DNA of 26,184 nucleotides from an uncultured Collinsella sp. Its GTDB lineage: Bacteria > Actinomycetota > Coriobacteriia > Coriobacteriales > Coriobacteriaceae. The stretch covers positions 1-26,184 of the forward strand of contig CABUDQ010000032.1 of NCBI GenBank assembly GCA_902490365.1. Direction: 5' to 3'. Position 1 is the first letter of the stretch. Every line of letters begins with the position of its first letter. Shown here in pieces: positions 7,020 to 15,079 of this stretch. Position numbers and translations under genes: made by a program. The notes under the pieces were generated by a model. The model searched no databases, had not been told where the DNA came from, and worked only from the letters and a program-made list of their open reading frames with translations.

Positions 7020-7240
7020 GCACCGAGGTCAAGCTCATCGCCGCCATCGTCGAGAAGCACCCCAAGGTGCGCTTTGCCGCGAGCCGTACCTCGGCCCACG
7101 CCGACCTCTACGACCGCATGGAGCAGGCCCTGTGCGAGCGCGTGGCCAACGCGGTGGAGGTCGTCCGCTCCGACATCAGCCCCGCGCTTCTTGTCCACAC
7201 CGGTCCAAACCTCGTGGGTGTGGCGGTCCAGGGACTCTAG
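7019..7240 (+). pseudogene. degV family 3' fragment
   Basis: The frame ending at TAG 7238-7240 encodes about 73 residues: EVKLIAAIVEKHPKVRFAAS, then a helix-rich part and SPALLVHTGPNLVGVAVQGL. The terminal HTGPN-x-VG segment is the end of DegV-type fatty-acid-binding proteins (normally about 280 residues, HTGPGxLG). The 5' three quarters are missing and replaced by the IS200 tnpA stub in another frame, so this is a deletion-fusion scar, not a gene. A read-through from the ATG-like codon at 6920 is open but has no family support. Confidence 0.6.
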
Positions 7241-7277
7241 CGGAGGCGGGGCGTCCTGCCCCAAAAACAAATGCAAT

Positions 7278-7325
7278 AGACGAGCACTTCTTGCCGCTCA
7301 ATTGGCAAGAAGCGCTCGTCTTTTC
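7278..7325. terminator. Strong intrinsic terminator, end of GH172/PTS operon
   Basis: The long stem 7278-7295 with 7304-7321, broken by one mismatch (8 bp plus 9 bp), is followed by TTTTCTT on the plus strand. On the minus strand it lies 36 bases beyond the ROK stop and can end the catabolic operon. On the plus strand it follows the degV fragment. Confidence 0.85.
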
Positions 7326-7356
7326 TTAACGCGTTGTATGGCGGAGAGAGCGCAAG

Positions 7357-8241
7357 CTACGCGAGCGCCCTTCTTGCCAGCTCGGCCGCGCCGAGGATTC
7401 CTTGGTCGCCGCCGCAGCCCGGGGCGCAGATGTAGCTCTCCATGTCCTTAAGCTCGGCGGTCTGGATGTAGCCACCCAGATATTCGAGGGTCTTCTTGCG
7501 GACGATGCCGTAGAGCTGCTCCTGATGCATCACGCCGCCGCCGAGGACGATGCGGCGAGGCGAGTACATGAGCACGAGGTTCGCACACATCTGCCCCAGA
7601 TAATCCCCCTCGAGCGCCCACACCTCATCGTTGTCCGCGAGCTCGGCCGCGGGCTTTCCCCAGCGCGCGGCGATGGCGGGGCCGGAGGCGAGCCCCTCGA
7701 GACAGCTCGCGTGGCTCGGGCAGACGCAGCGTCCCTCCTCGGTGGGACGGGTCCTTACCAGCATGTGACCGGCCTCGGGGTGCAGCATGCCGTGAAGGAG
7801 TCTGCCCGCGCACATGACGCCCGCGCCCACGCCGGTGCCGATGGTCACGTAGACGGCGTCCTCGAGCCCCTTGCAGCAGCCGAAGACCACTTCGCCGAGG
7901 CAGGCAACGTTCACGTCCGTGTCGTAGGCCACCGGAATCCCGAGGGCGTCGGCGAACGCGGCGCGAAGACCATGGCCTCGCCACGCGAGCTTGGGCGTCT
8001 GGAGGATGGAGCCGTAGCGCTCATCGTTGGGGTTGACGCAGGTCGGGCCGAAGGCGCCGATGCCCAACGCGTCCACATCGCGGGCGGTGAACCACTCGAT
8101 CATCTGCGGGACGGTCTCGGCGGGCGTAAGCGTCGGGGTCTCCATACGGTCGAGGACCTCGCCGTCGCCGGACACCACGGCACAGACCATCTTGGTCCCG
8201 CCGGCTTCGAGGGCGCCGAGCCTCATTTGCTTTTCGCTCAT
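7357..8241 (-). CDS. ROK family sugar kinase, fructokinase-like
   Basis: A 294-residue kinase that would phosphorylate a free hexose, most likely fructose to fructose 6-phosphate, with ATP. The phosphate-binding motif EAGGTK lies at 12-17, the catalytic aspartate in DTDVN at 107-111, TIGTGVGAG at 133-141, and the zinc-site region HPEAGH (154-159) with CVCPSHASCLEG (172-183). The EAGGTK opening and the CxCPxHxxCLEGLASGPAI block are those of ScrK/GmuE-type ROK fructokinases rather than glucokinases or repressors, and there is no N-terminal helix-turn-helix. AAGGAGG lies just before the ATG. It is the last gene of the locus and can use the product released by the GH172 enzyme. Mannose or another hexose remains possible. 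Confidence 0.88.
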   Translation of the reverse strand: MSEKQMRLGALEAGGTKMVCAVVSGDGEVLDRMETPTLTPAETVPQMIEWFTARDVDALGIGAFGPTCVNPNDERYGSILQTPKLAWRGHGLRAAFADALGIPVAYDTDVNVACLGEVVFGCCKGLEDAVYVTIGTGVGAGVMCAGRLLHGMLHPEAGHMLVRTRPTEEGRCVCPSHASCLEGLASGPAIAARWGKPAAELADNDEVWALEGDYLGQMCANLVLMYSPRRIVLGGGVMHQEQLYGIVRKKTLEYLGGYIQTAELKDMESYICAPGCGGDQGILGAAELARRALA

Positions 8242-8258
8242 GTGATCCTCCTTACAAA

Positions 8259-8293
8259 GGGACGCCCGCAGTTATGGTCAACCGCGGGCGCCC
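8259..8293 (-). promoter_or_regulatory. Intercistronic stem-loop between GH172 and ROK genes
   Basis: GGGACGCCCGC (8259-8269) pairs with GCGGGCGCCC (8284-8293), giving 10 bp with one bulged A and a 14-base loop. It lies in the 79-base gap before the kinase, with no T-run after it. It may stabilise or separate the two messages. Confidence 0.5.
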
Positions 8294-8320
8294 ATAACGT
8301 TGGCTTGTTTCGAGGCGACC

Positions 8321-9445
8321 CTACCTGGGCACGCGGTCCTGCCTTGCGGCAAACGGGGCGAGCACGGCGTGCGGCTCGCTTTGGTACCAGTAGGCGACGG
8401 TGGAGATGTCGTCCTCGCGCTCGTAGAGCTTGATGTCGTCGTTGCCGAGGTCCTGGAACGTCACGCGCAGGTCCTCCTTGAACGAGATCGGGTCGGGAAG
8501 GTGCCACCTGTAGAGGCCGTGCCTGGGCAGCGCGTCGTCGTTAGTCGCGAGCATCGGATTCGGGTTCGGCTTGCCCGCGCTGAAGCGGTCGCGCGTGGCG
8601 TCGCGCGTCGAGCGGTACGGGTAGCCGGCGAACAGCGTGTTGAAGCACTGCGCCTCGGGCAGCGCGTGGGGCGGCCTGTCGAGGAAGGCCCAGGCACCGC
8701 CGAAGTAGTCCTCGGCTCCCGTCGAGGTGACCGTGGGGAACTCCTCGTCGCCGTCGAGGAAGAACTTCATCTCGCCCTCGCCCCACCAATAGCGCTCCAG
8801 GGCGCACAGGGCCATGTAGGTGCCGACGTAGTAGCCCTTGCCGCGCACGCCGTCGAGCACGGTGTAGTCGACGCCCCTGCGGGTGCTGCGCTCGCGGTTA
8901 AAGCGGGCGTGGAAGTACATGGCGTCGTCCGGCACGTCGGTGAGCGCGTAGTTGAACGTGTAGAAGATGTACTTAATGAACCCGGGGTGCTCGCTCGTAA
9001 GCGTGACCTTGGCGTGCTTCCTGAAGGGCATCTCGAAGTAGCAGTTCATGCCGCCCGTCGGGTTCACGCAGATGGGCATCGAGTTGACGATGGCGCGCTC
9101 ACCGAAGCCGTTGCAGAAGAAGTCGCCGACAGGGCACTCGACCGAGGGGGTCTCCTCGTCGTCCCAGTAGAAGCGCAGCACGAGGTCACGCATGACGAAG
9201 CTGCCGGCGGCGGTCTTGTCGGGGACGGTCATCCAGATGTGGCGGATGATGCCGGGGCCCTCGATGTCCGCGAGCGTGATGGTCTCGCCGGACTCAAGGG
9301 GCACGCAGCACGAGCCCTTGCGGCCGACGCCGAGGTGGCTGGCCGACATGGCGGCGCGGCCCTTCTCGCCCGTGATGTTCTCGGGGGTGATGGCGCGGCT
9401 TTCCTCACCGCCGTGCATCCACACGTCCTTAAGGAACTCTCTCAT
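8321..9445 (-). CDS. GH172 (DUF2961) glycoside hydrolase, probable alpha-fructofuranosidase/difructose-dianhydride-type enzyme
   Basis: A 374-residue protein with no signal peptide. The DUF2961 hallmark is clear: GPGIIRHIWMT near 63-73, YWWGEGEMKFFLDGD at 219-233 and STGAEDYFGGAW at 241-252. GH172, the CAZy family built on DUF2961, contains difructose dianhydride I synthase/hydrolase (an alpha-fructofuranosidase) and alpha-D-arabinofuranosidases. By position, E223 in WGEG is the likely acid/base and E245 in AED the likely nucleophile; the gap is one residue longer than I expect for the family because of an extra acidic residue in GDEEFP. GAGGAGG lies before the ATG. Its place after PTS EIIA and before a fructokinase argues that it cleaves an imported, possibly phosphorylated, fructose disaccharide inside the cell. 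The exact substrate is inference. Confidence 0.85.
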   Translation of the reverse strand: MREFLKDVWMHGGEESRAITPENITGEKGRAAMSASHLGVGRKGSCCVPLESGETITLADIEGPGIIRHIWMTVPDKTAAGSFVMRDLVLRFYWDDEETPSVECPVGDFFCNGFGERAIVNSMPICVNPTGGMNCYFEMPFRKHAKVTLTSEHPGFIKYIFYTFNYALTDVPDDAMYFHARFNRERSTRRGVDYTVLDGVRGKGYYVGTYMALCALERYWWGEGEMKFFLDGDEEFPTVTSTGAEDYFGGAWAFLDRPPHALPEAQCFNTLFAGYPYRSTRDATRDRFSAGKPNPNPMLATNDDALPRHGLYRWHLPDPISFKEDLRVTFQDLGNDDIKLYEREDDISTVAYWYQSEPHAVLAPFAARQDRVPR

Positions 9446-9457
9446 CGTCGACCTCCT

Positions 9458-9856
9458 CTATTCGTCGTCGTCGCACTCGGCGGAACTGGCACCGTTCACG
9501 TAGATGATCTGCTGGCGCGCCTCGTTGACGAGGGCGTCGAAGTCGAGTTTCTCGTCGGGGCGCGCGAGCGCGACCGTCATGGCGAGCGGGAGGTTGACAC
9601 CCGCGATCACGTGGATCCGGTCGGAGGCGAAGCGGGAAAAGCGCTGGTTCACGCTGCCGCCGTACGCGTCGGTGAGGACGACGACCTCGTCAGTGCCCGA
9701 AAGAGCCGCCTCGACCGCCGCGTCGAGCCCCTCGCCGTTGTCGTTCACGTAGGCGCACACGGCGTTGACGGCGTCGCCCTTACCCGTAAGGAACTCGAGG
9801 GTGTCCTTGAAGCCCTGGGCGAGAAGGGAATGGCTCGCCACAACTATCTTTCTCAT
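9458..9856 (-). CDS. PTS mannose-family EIIA component
   Basis: A 132-residue soluble phosphotransfer protein. MRKIVVASHSLLAQG at the N-terminus contains the phospho-accepting histidine H9 in the pattern SH-x3-A-x-G, and VVVLTDAYGGS near 58-68 is the conserved EIIA-Man loop. The C-terminus ends in an acidic tail (ECDDDE). It takes phosphate from HPr and passes it to EIIB. It starts 26 bases after the EIID stop and ends 12 bases before the GH172 start, inside one operon. Confidence 0.92.
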   Translation of the reverse strand: MRKIVVASHSLLAQGFKDTLEFLTGKGDAVNAVCAYVNDNGEGLDAAVEAALSGTDEVVVLTDAYGGSVNQRFSRFASDRIHVIAGVNLPLAMTVALARPDEKLDFDALVNEARQQIIYVNGASSAECDDDE

Positions 9857-9882
9857 TGATTCACCAATCTCTTGGGTCGAAG

Positions 9883-10716
9883 CTAGGCGAGGATGCCGGC
9901 GGCGGAGGCGACCATCGCGAGGACGATCACCACGAGGATGAGGGCCGTCATGCTCGCGTTCTTCTTGGTAAGAAGGTAATACGCGCTTCCCGTGATGGCG
10001 GCGGGGATCATGGCAGGCAGGATCTTGTCGAGCAGCGGCTGAATCTCCATCGCGACGTCGCCGAAGCTGAAGCTAATCGGGCAGGTGACGCCGATGACCG
10101 AGGCGATGAGGCAGCCGACCACGGTGAGGCCGAGCACGGAGGCGGCGGCAGTGAGGTTGGGAAGCTTCTCGCTGAAGTCGGTGACGAGCTTCACGCCCTG
10201 CTTGTAGCCGAACTCGAGGGCGTGCATGCGGACCCAGAAGATGGCCAGGATGAGCGCGAACCAGATGCCGGCTCCCACGGGGTTGCCCTCGATGGCCATG
10301 TAGGCGGCGATGGAGCCCATGATGGTCGGGATCATGGTCATGAGCAGGGAGTCGCCGACGCCGGCGAGCGGTCCCATGGTGCCGATCTTCAGGTCTTGGA
10401 CGGCGTCCGCCGCCGCTAGGCCGTCGCGCTCCTCCATGGCCACGCAGGCGCCAAGGATGATGGCGGCGAGCCAAGGCTGGGTGTTGTAGTAGCGGAAGTG
10501 GTTGTTGAGCGCTTGCTTATAGTCCTCGTCGTTCGTGTAGATCTTCCTCAGGACCGGCGAGAGGGCGTAGGCGACTGAGGCGCCCTGCTGGGTCTGGTAG
10601 TTGAAGGTGCACACGCTCATGAGCCAGCGCCAGTTCGCGTTGCGCAGGTCCTTCTTGGTGACCTTGTAGCCGGAGGGCTTGCCCTCAGCGACGGCGGTGA
10701 TGTTCTCGTTTTCCAT
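9883..10716 (-). CDS. PTS mannose-family EIID component
   Basis: A 277-residue membrane component. VTKKDLRNANWRWLMS at 19-34 and FNYQTQQG at 38-45 are the typical cytoplasmic N-terminal motifs. GTMGPLAGVGDSLL near the middle and hydrophobic segments in the C-terminal half, ending in a terminal transmembrane helix, complete the family pattern. Together with EIIC it forms the sugar channel. It starts two bases after the EIIC stop, consistent with translational coupling. Confidence 0.93.
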   Translation of the reverse strand: MENENITAVAEGKPSGYKVTKKDLRNANWRWLMSVCTFNYQTQQGASVAYALSPVLRKIYTNDEDYKQALNNHFRYYNTQPWLAAIILGACVAMEERDGLAAADAVQDLKIGTMGPLAGVGDSLLMTMIPTIMGSIAAYMAIEGNPVGAGIWFALILAIFWVRMHALEFGYKQGVKLVTDFSEKLPNLTAAASVLGLTVVGCLIASVIGVTCPISFSFGDVAMEIQPLLDKILPAMIPAAITGSAYYLLTKKNASMTALILVVIVLAMVASAAGILA

Positions 10717-10718
10717 GG

Positions 10719-11504
10719 TTACTCATCCTCTCCGATGAAGGCGTCTGCGGAAGCGTGGGCGGCGAGCTCGGTGTCCCTCTCGGCACGCTGGTAGAACGCA
10801 ATCGCGAGGGCAACGCCGACGATGGCGGCGCCGATGATGGGCACGTTCAGGAAGGCCGAGAGGAAGAAGCCGGCGAGCAGGTACTGGAAGTACTTGGCGG
10901 TTGGCATGTAGCGGAGCAGCATGGCGATACCGACGGCCGGGAGCATCTTGCCGGCGAGGGTGAGGCCGGAGAGGAACCACTGGGGCATGACCTCGAGGAG
11001 CCAGTTGACGGCGGGCTGGCCGAGCGTCACGGAGACAAAGACGGGCAGGGCGGCGCACAGGCCGAAGAGCGCGGGGCAGACCCACAGGATGGCGTTCATC
11101 TGATTGAACTTACCCTCGTTGCAGAACTTCTGGGACTTCTCGACGACAAAGCCGTTGAGGATCTTGGCGACGACGTCGAGCTGGATGCCGAGCATGCCGA
11201 CCGGCAGGCCGATGGCGAGGCCCGTGTCGGAGCCCAGGGTCACGCCGTAGGCGGTGGCGATGATGGCCATCGTGCCGTAGTCGGGAATGGAGGAGCCGCC
11301 GAAGCCCGCGACGCCGAGCTGCATGAGCTGAATGGTGCCGCCGATGACAAGGCCGGTCTTCCAGTCGCCCATGACGACTCCGGTGATGAGGCCCCAGAAA
11401 ACGGCGTAATTGACGAAGATCATCGGGATGCCGTAGTAGTCCACGTGCTTGATGAAGGCCAGCAGGGTCAAAAGGACGACCTGCAGGATAGTGAAGTTGA
11501 CCAT
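10719..11504 (-). CDS. PTS mannose/sorbose-family EIIC component
   Basis: A 261-residue polytopic membrane protein, mostly hydrophobic, with GLVIGGTIQLMQLGVAGFGG (about 53-72) as the signature of the EIIC sorbose/mannose family, followed by IPDYGTMAII. It provides the substrate pathway with EIID and sets sugar specificity. The C-terminus is a short acidic, alanine-rich tail. It begins 9 bases after the EIIB stop with GGGGGAAAT upstream. The family transports mannose, fructose, sorbose, N-acetylgalactosamine and some disaccharides, so specificity must be taken from context. Confidence 0.93.
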   Translation of the reverse strand: MVNFTILQVVLLTLLAFIKHVDYYGIPMIFVNYAVFWGLITGVVMGDWKTGLVIGGTIQLMQLGVAGFGGSSIPDYGTMAIIATAYGVTLGSDTGLAIGLPVGMLGIQLDVVAKILNGFVVEKSQKFCNEGKFNQMNAILWVCPALFGLCAALPVFVSVTLGQPAVNWLLEVMPQWFLSGLTLAGKMLPAVGIAMLLRYMPTAKYFQYLLAGFFLSAFLNVPIIGAAIVGVALAIAFYQRAERDTELAAHASADAFIGEDE

Positions 11505-11513
11505 ATTTCCCCC

Positions 11514-11987
11514 TTAGATGAGGTCTGCGACGGAGACGGGCTTGTCGGCGGGCACGAACTGGGCCGTCACCTTGACGCCACGGGCGATGAGCGCCTTGTA
11601 GCTCTGGACGTTCTCGGCGGAGGCGTAGGCGCGCTGGGTGAGCTGGATGCCGTCCTCCTTGACGAGCGAGCCGCCGACGACCAGCGACGGGAGCTCGACG
11701 CCCGACTCGACCAGGCGAAGCATCGTCTCGGGCTCCTTGGCGATGACGAAGACCTTCTCGCGGTCGTACTTGCCCGCGGCGAAGTTCTTGAGCGCGGTCT
11801 GCTCGGAGATGATCGAAACGGCCATGCCCGCGGGGCGCGCCATCCTCATGGTGGACTTCAGGACCTCGTCGCCGGCGACCTTGTCGTCGATGACCATGAC
11901 TCGGGTCGCGCCCGACACCGGGGCCCACTGCGTCACGATGATGCCGTGAAGCAGGCGATTGTCGATTCGTGCCATAACAACACTCAT
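11514..11987 (-). CDS. PTS mannose/fructose/sorbose-family EIIB component
   Basis: A 157-residue cytosolic protein. ARIDNRLLHGIIVTQW at 6-21 is the family's active-site loop with the phosphohistidine H14. MVIDDKVAGDE, MRMARPAGM and VGGSLV follow as in LevE/ManX-B domains. The ATG at 11985-11987 is preferred because AGGAG lies 6 bases upstream; an internal ATG five codons on and an upstream open frame to 12056 are less likely. It is the first PTS gene, 123 bases after the stop of the LevR-like regulator. That gap contains a CGGCGC/GCGCCG hairpin but no recognisable sigma-54 -24/-12 promoter. Confidence 0.92.
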   Translation of the reverse strand: MSVVMARIDNRLLHGIIVTQWAPVSGATRVMVIDDKVAGDEVLKSTMRMARPAGMAVSIISEQTALKNFAAGKYDREKVFVIAKEPETMLRLVESGVELPSLVVGGSLVKEDGIQLTQRAYASAENVQSYKALIARGVKVTAQFVPADKPVSVADLI

Positions 11988-12110
11988 GTTTGCTCCTATC
12001 AAATGAAGTTTTGCGTTCGGTACTGCCTCGGCGCTATCCGGATTCGCGCCGGGCAAGGGGTTATCGGATTATTGAGGACGCGCGGTCAGCTCGCGGCGGC
12101 GCGGGGAAGG

Positions 12111-14852
12111 TCACTCGTCGAGCAGGAGGTCCGAGGAGCCGAGGCGCTCTTCTCGCGCCGGGGCGGCGCTCACGCTTATGTAGTCGAAGACATATGCGAT
12201 CTCGCTTACGGGAACCTCTACGCGATAACGCGTCGAGATGCTCGAGAAGCTCTGCCTGAAGGACTCGATGAAATCGGCGCGTTCCTCCTCGAAGCGGTCC
12301 TGGCCAACGTAGGTCTCAATGGGGTTTCTGGTAACAAGGCGCTCGACGAGACAGCAGAGGTGAACGTAGAGCCCAATGATGGCGTTGCTGCCGATCTTCT
12401 CGCCTGTCCTGCGCTGAAGCTCGTGCACGGCGCTCTCGATCTCATGGAATAGCCGCTCCGGGTCGAGGATGGTGATGGAGCGGATGACGTTCTGCAGCGT
12501 CATGTTCGAGAGCAGCTTCTCGTGGAAAGAAGAGAGCTCGGAAGCGTCAAGCCACCTGCCGAACACGGCATCAACCTTAGAGGCGGACGCCGTCGACATG
12601 ATGTCCTCGAGGGCGACGAAGGGGACGGAGGCGACCCCGGGGTCTCCCGTGCCGATGACGGCGCAGACGCGGTGCTCGGAGAAAACGGCGTCGTTCGACC
12701 CGTTCGCGACGAGCTGCTTGAAGGGCCTCGTGAGCAGGCGCGCGCCTATGGTGCGCGGGAGGCTCTGCGAGACGAGCTGGCGTATCCTCTCCGCGGCGTC
12801 GACCCCGGACTCGGAGCAGAAGACGATGGCGTCCTCACGGTTGACGCGCTCGATCACCTTGCAGTGCGTCACGCACGCGGCGGTCGCATCGCCAAGAACC
12901 TCGGCGATGGACTTGCCGCCGAGCAGCCCGACCCCGATCTCGAGCGCAAGACCGGTAGAGACGTTGTTCACCACGCCGATAGTGGAGTCGGTAACGTTCT
13001 CGAGGGCCTTATAGGCCTCCTCCAAGGAGCCCATGTCGACGAGGAACACGACCCCGGTGCAGTAGGAATGGCGGTCGACGAGGCGCTGGAGCGGACCGAC
13101 GATGTCCTTCAGCTGCTGGTCGTAGGGCATGTCGACAGCCTCGTACACATGCATGCCGAGCATACGGTTCGCCGCGTCGGCGATGCTCGTCGCCGTTGAG
13201 TAGCCGTGGGACAAGATGACGCAGAGCGTCCGAAGGGCCTTCGCATCGCGAGACTCCGATGCGACGCACAGCGTCAGAAGCGTCTTCGTGAAGTGATCGA
13301 GCGAGATTCCCAGCGCCCCTTCCACGTCTGCGGCGACCTGATCGGAGACACTCGAGGCAAACGGCAATTCGGAGGTCACGGCACCGAGGAGATGGGAGAT
13401 TTGCTCCGCACAGGCAGACTTTCGCTTAGCCAGGCCGATACCCGGCCACAACTGCAGGCAAATCTCCTGGGCCAGTAGAAAAGCGACCTTCCTCGAAAGC
13501 TCGATGCCATAAGAAGAGCCTGCGTCGGCAAGGACCGCGCCCACGACGCGCTCGAAGGCGCGCGACCTCGAGGAGGCGACGCCGTGGTCGAAGATCAAGT
13601 GATCCTCAACGCCGCGCACAGCGGAGACAGCTTGCGAGACAAGCTCGGAGACAGAGAGCTCCCCGGCGCAGAATCGCTCATCGAGGGAGCACAGGGCATC
13701 GAGCGCCTGCTCGACCGGCCCTGTGCTCTCGGCGGCATCCAGAGACGCGTCGATCAGAACGCCATCGTCGGGCTGTTGATCGATCTGCGCGGAGGAGAGG
13801 AGCCCGCTGGGAAGAAGATACGGGCGAACGACGACGTAGTCGCCCTCGCGATTGAGGAACGCTTTGGCGCAGCAGTTCGTCACGCAGGCGCGCAAGCCGG
13901 CGATGTTATCGGAAAAGTCCGCGTTCACGAGGCAACGGTATGCGCCGCGGCTGATCTTCACATCAGAACCGATTCGGCACCCCTCGCTGCGCAGGAAGCT
14001 CAAGATGAGATCCTCGCGCTCCTCGGGGGTCCGCTCCTTGAGTGAGGGGACGCGGGCACAGATGGGCATTTTGCTGTAGGCCGAGGAAACCTTCAGGTCA
14101 TCGGCGGATAGCGTCGTCGAAAGAACGAGGCGAGCGCGCGGCGCATCCTGGGAGGCATCGAGCCCGAGGGCCGTCGCAAGGCAGTGCTCCATCGCAGAGG
14201 GAGAGAGTGCCTCGATGCCGTTGACAAAGACCACACCCCCGCGCGCTTTCGCGATCGACTCGTCAAGAAGCCCGTTGAACGAGGCGGCGTCCGGGACCCC
14301 GGCGCAGTCGATGCGCACATAGGAGGAGTCGCGGGACAGCAAGCCCTGGTTCTTGCCGTACTCGTACACAAGGCGAGAAAGGAAAGACTTACCGACACCC
14401 ACGCCGCCGCTCAAGAGGATGGGCAGGCCAAACGGAGGGTACTGAACCGCAGCCTTGCACTGCTCGACAACGGAGCTGAGGCTCATGTCGAAGCCCACGG
14501 CACGCGCGAAGTCGCGGTGATCGGCGATTCCCGTCGCCTGGATGAGGTCGGCGAGCGAGGCGTACTCGCTTGCAGAGAGCTTTACCTGAAAACGCTTCTG
14601 GAACGCGCGGCGATGAAAATAACGGACAGGCCTGCCCGCCACCTTAACCACAAGACCGGCGCGAACAAGGTCGTTGAGGTACTGGCTCGCCAGGCTCCTG
14701 GAGATGATGAGTGTCTCGGCGATGTCGGAGGTGGACAGACGGGCAAGGTCGTCGAGCGAGACGGCAGAGGTGAGGGCCTCGAGATGCTCGAGAATCCTGT
14801 CCCTCATGTCGACGGGTTTCTTTGCCAAGCTGTCCTGTGTGGTCTTGTCCAT
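12111..14852 (-). CDS. LevR-like PRD-containing transcriptional regulator with degenerate AAA+ domain
   Basis: A 913-residue regulator that begins like LevR: a winged helix-turn-helix at about 15-80 (ISRSLASQYLNDLVRAGLVV, GRPVRYF), then the AAA+ region at about 115-345. Walker A is kept (GGVGVGKS, 149-156). The stretch that should carry the sigma-54-contacting GAFTGA loop is shortened to CAGVPDAASFNGLLDESIAK (183-202), and Walker B reads VVFVNGIE (207-214) instead of hydrophobic-DE. A PRD-like region (about 385-515), an EIIA-Man-like domain with H549 in SHGYSTATS, an EIIB-Gat-like segment with C679, and a PRD2 with H831 follow. It likely responds to phosphorylation by HPr and the neighbouring EIIB and controls the downstream PTS/GH172 genes, but it cannot be a normal sigma-54 activator. 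TATACT at 14877-14882 is a possible -10 box. Confidence 0.85.
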   Translation of the reverse strand: MDKTTQDSLAKKPVDMRDRILEHLEALTSAVSLDDLARLSTSDIAETLIISRSLASQYLNDLVRAGLVVKVAGRPVRYFHRRAFQKRFQVKLSASEYASLADLIQATGIADHRDFARAVGFDMSLSSVVEQCKAAVQYPPFGLPILLSGGVGVGKSFLSRLVYEYGKNQGLLSRDSSYVRIDCAGVPDAASFNGLLDESIAKARGGVVFVNGIEALSPSAMEHCLATALGLDASQDAPRARLVLSTTLSADDLKVSSAYSKMPICARVPSLKERTPEEREDLILSFLRSEGCRIGSDVKISRGAYRCLVNADFSDNIAGLRACVTNCCAKAFLNREGDYVVVRPYLLPSGLLSSAQIDQQPDDGVLIDASLDAAESTGPVEQALDALCSLDERFCAGELSVSELVSQAVSAVRGVEDHLIFDHGVASSRSRAFERVVGAVLADAGSSYGIELSRKVAFLLAQEICLQLWPGIGLAKRKSACAEQISHLLGAVTSELPFASSVSDQVAADVEGALGISLDHFTKTLLTLCVASESRDAKALRTLCVILSHGYSTATSIADAANRMLGMHVYEAVDMPYDQQLKDIVGPLQRLVDRHSYCTGVVFLVDMGSLEEAYKALENVTDSTIGVVNNVSTGLALEIGVGLLGGKSIAEVLGDATAACVTHCKVIERVNREDAIVFCSESGVDAAERIRQLVSQSLPRTIGARLLTRPFKQLVANGSNDAVFSEHRVCAVIGTGDPGVASVPFVALEDIMSTASASKVDAVFGRWLDASELSSFHEKLLSNMTLQNVIRSITILDPERLFHEIESAVHELQRRTGEKIGSNAIIGLYVHLCCLVERLVTRNPIETYVGQDRFEEERADFIESFRQSFSSISTRYRVEVPVSEIAYVFDYISVSAAPAREERLGSSDLLLDE

Positions 14853-14863
14853 GACTTTTTACC

Positions 14864-14882
14864 TCCTCGTACAAGGAGTATA
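14864..14882 (-). promoter_or_regulatory. Possible -10 box and ribosome binding site of the LevR-like gene
   Basis: TATACT on the minus strand (14877-14882) lies about 24 bases before the start codon, followed by GAGGAGGT as the ribosome-binding site. A -35 box is not evident, so the promoter may need an activator. The stretch 14887-15026 shows nothing else. Confidence 0.35.
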
Positions 14883-15026
14883 AGGGGAGAACAGAGAACG
14901 GAAGGGGGCGCGTGGGGGGATCAACAGCTCCGAGGAAAAGTCCACCACTTGAGGGGCAGAAAACAACGGCTATTGAACATTCAGGGCCGACGCTCAACAC
15001 TTCGGCTCGACACTTCGCTTTGGAAA

Positions 15027-15078
15027 GGGCCCCGGCGCGCCGGGGTCCCAACATAAAGAAGGGCCCCGGCGCGCAGGG
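15027..15078 (-). terminator. GC-rich palindromic terminator with a duplicated arm after mtnN
   Basis: A perfect 16-base palindrome, CCCCGGCGCGCCGGGG (15030-15045), is extended by GGG/CCC. A second copy of its left half, GGGCCCCGGCGCGC, lies at 15061-15074, just after the mtnN stop on the minus strand. On the minus strand the hairpin is followed by CCCTTTCC, a weak T-run. Confidence 0.5.
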
Positions 15079-15079
15079 C

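Noticed and set aside
8300..9859. Plus-strand frame of 519 residues across the GH172 and EIIA genes
   Set aside because: It is a shadow of two well-supported minus-strand genes and has no family resemblance.
11988..12110. Sigma-54 (-24/-12) promoter before EIIB
   Set aside because: No TGGCAC-x5-TTGC pattern was found on the minus strand; the only TTGC lacks a GG at the right distance.
10755..12452. Plus-strand frame of 565 residues across the PTS EIIC, EIIB and the LevR-like 3' end
   Set aside because: It crosses three real genes and an intergenic gap in the other direction, with composition typical of an antisense frame.
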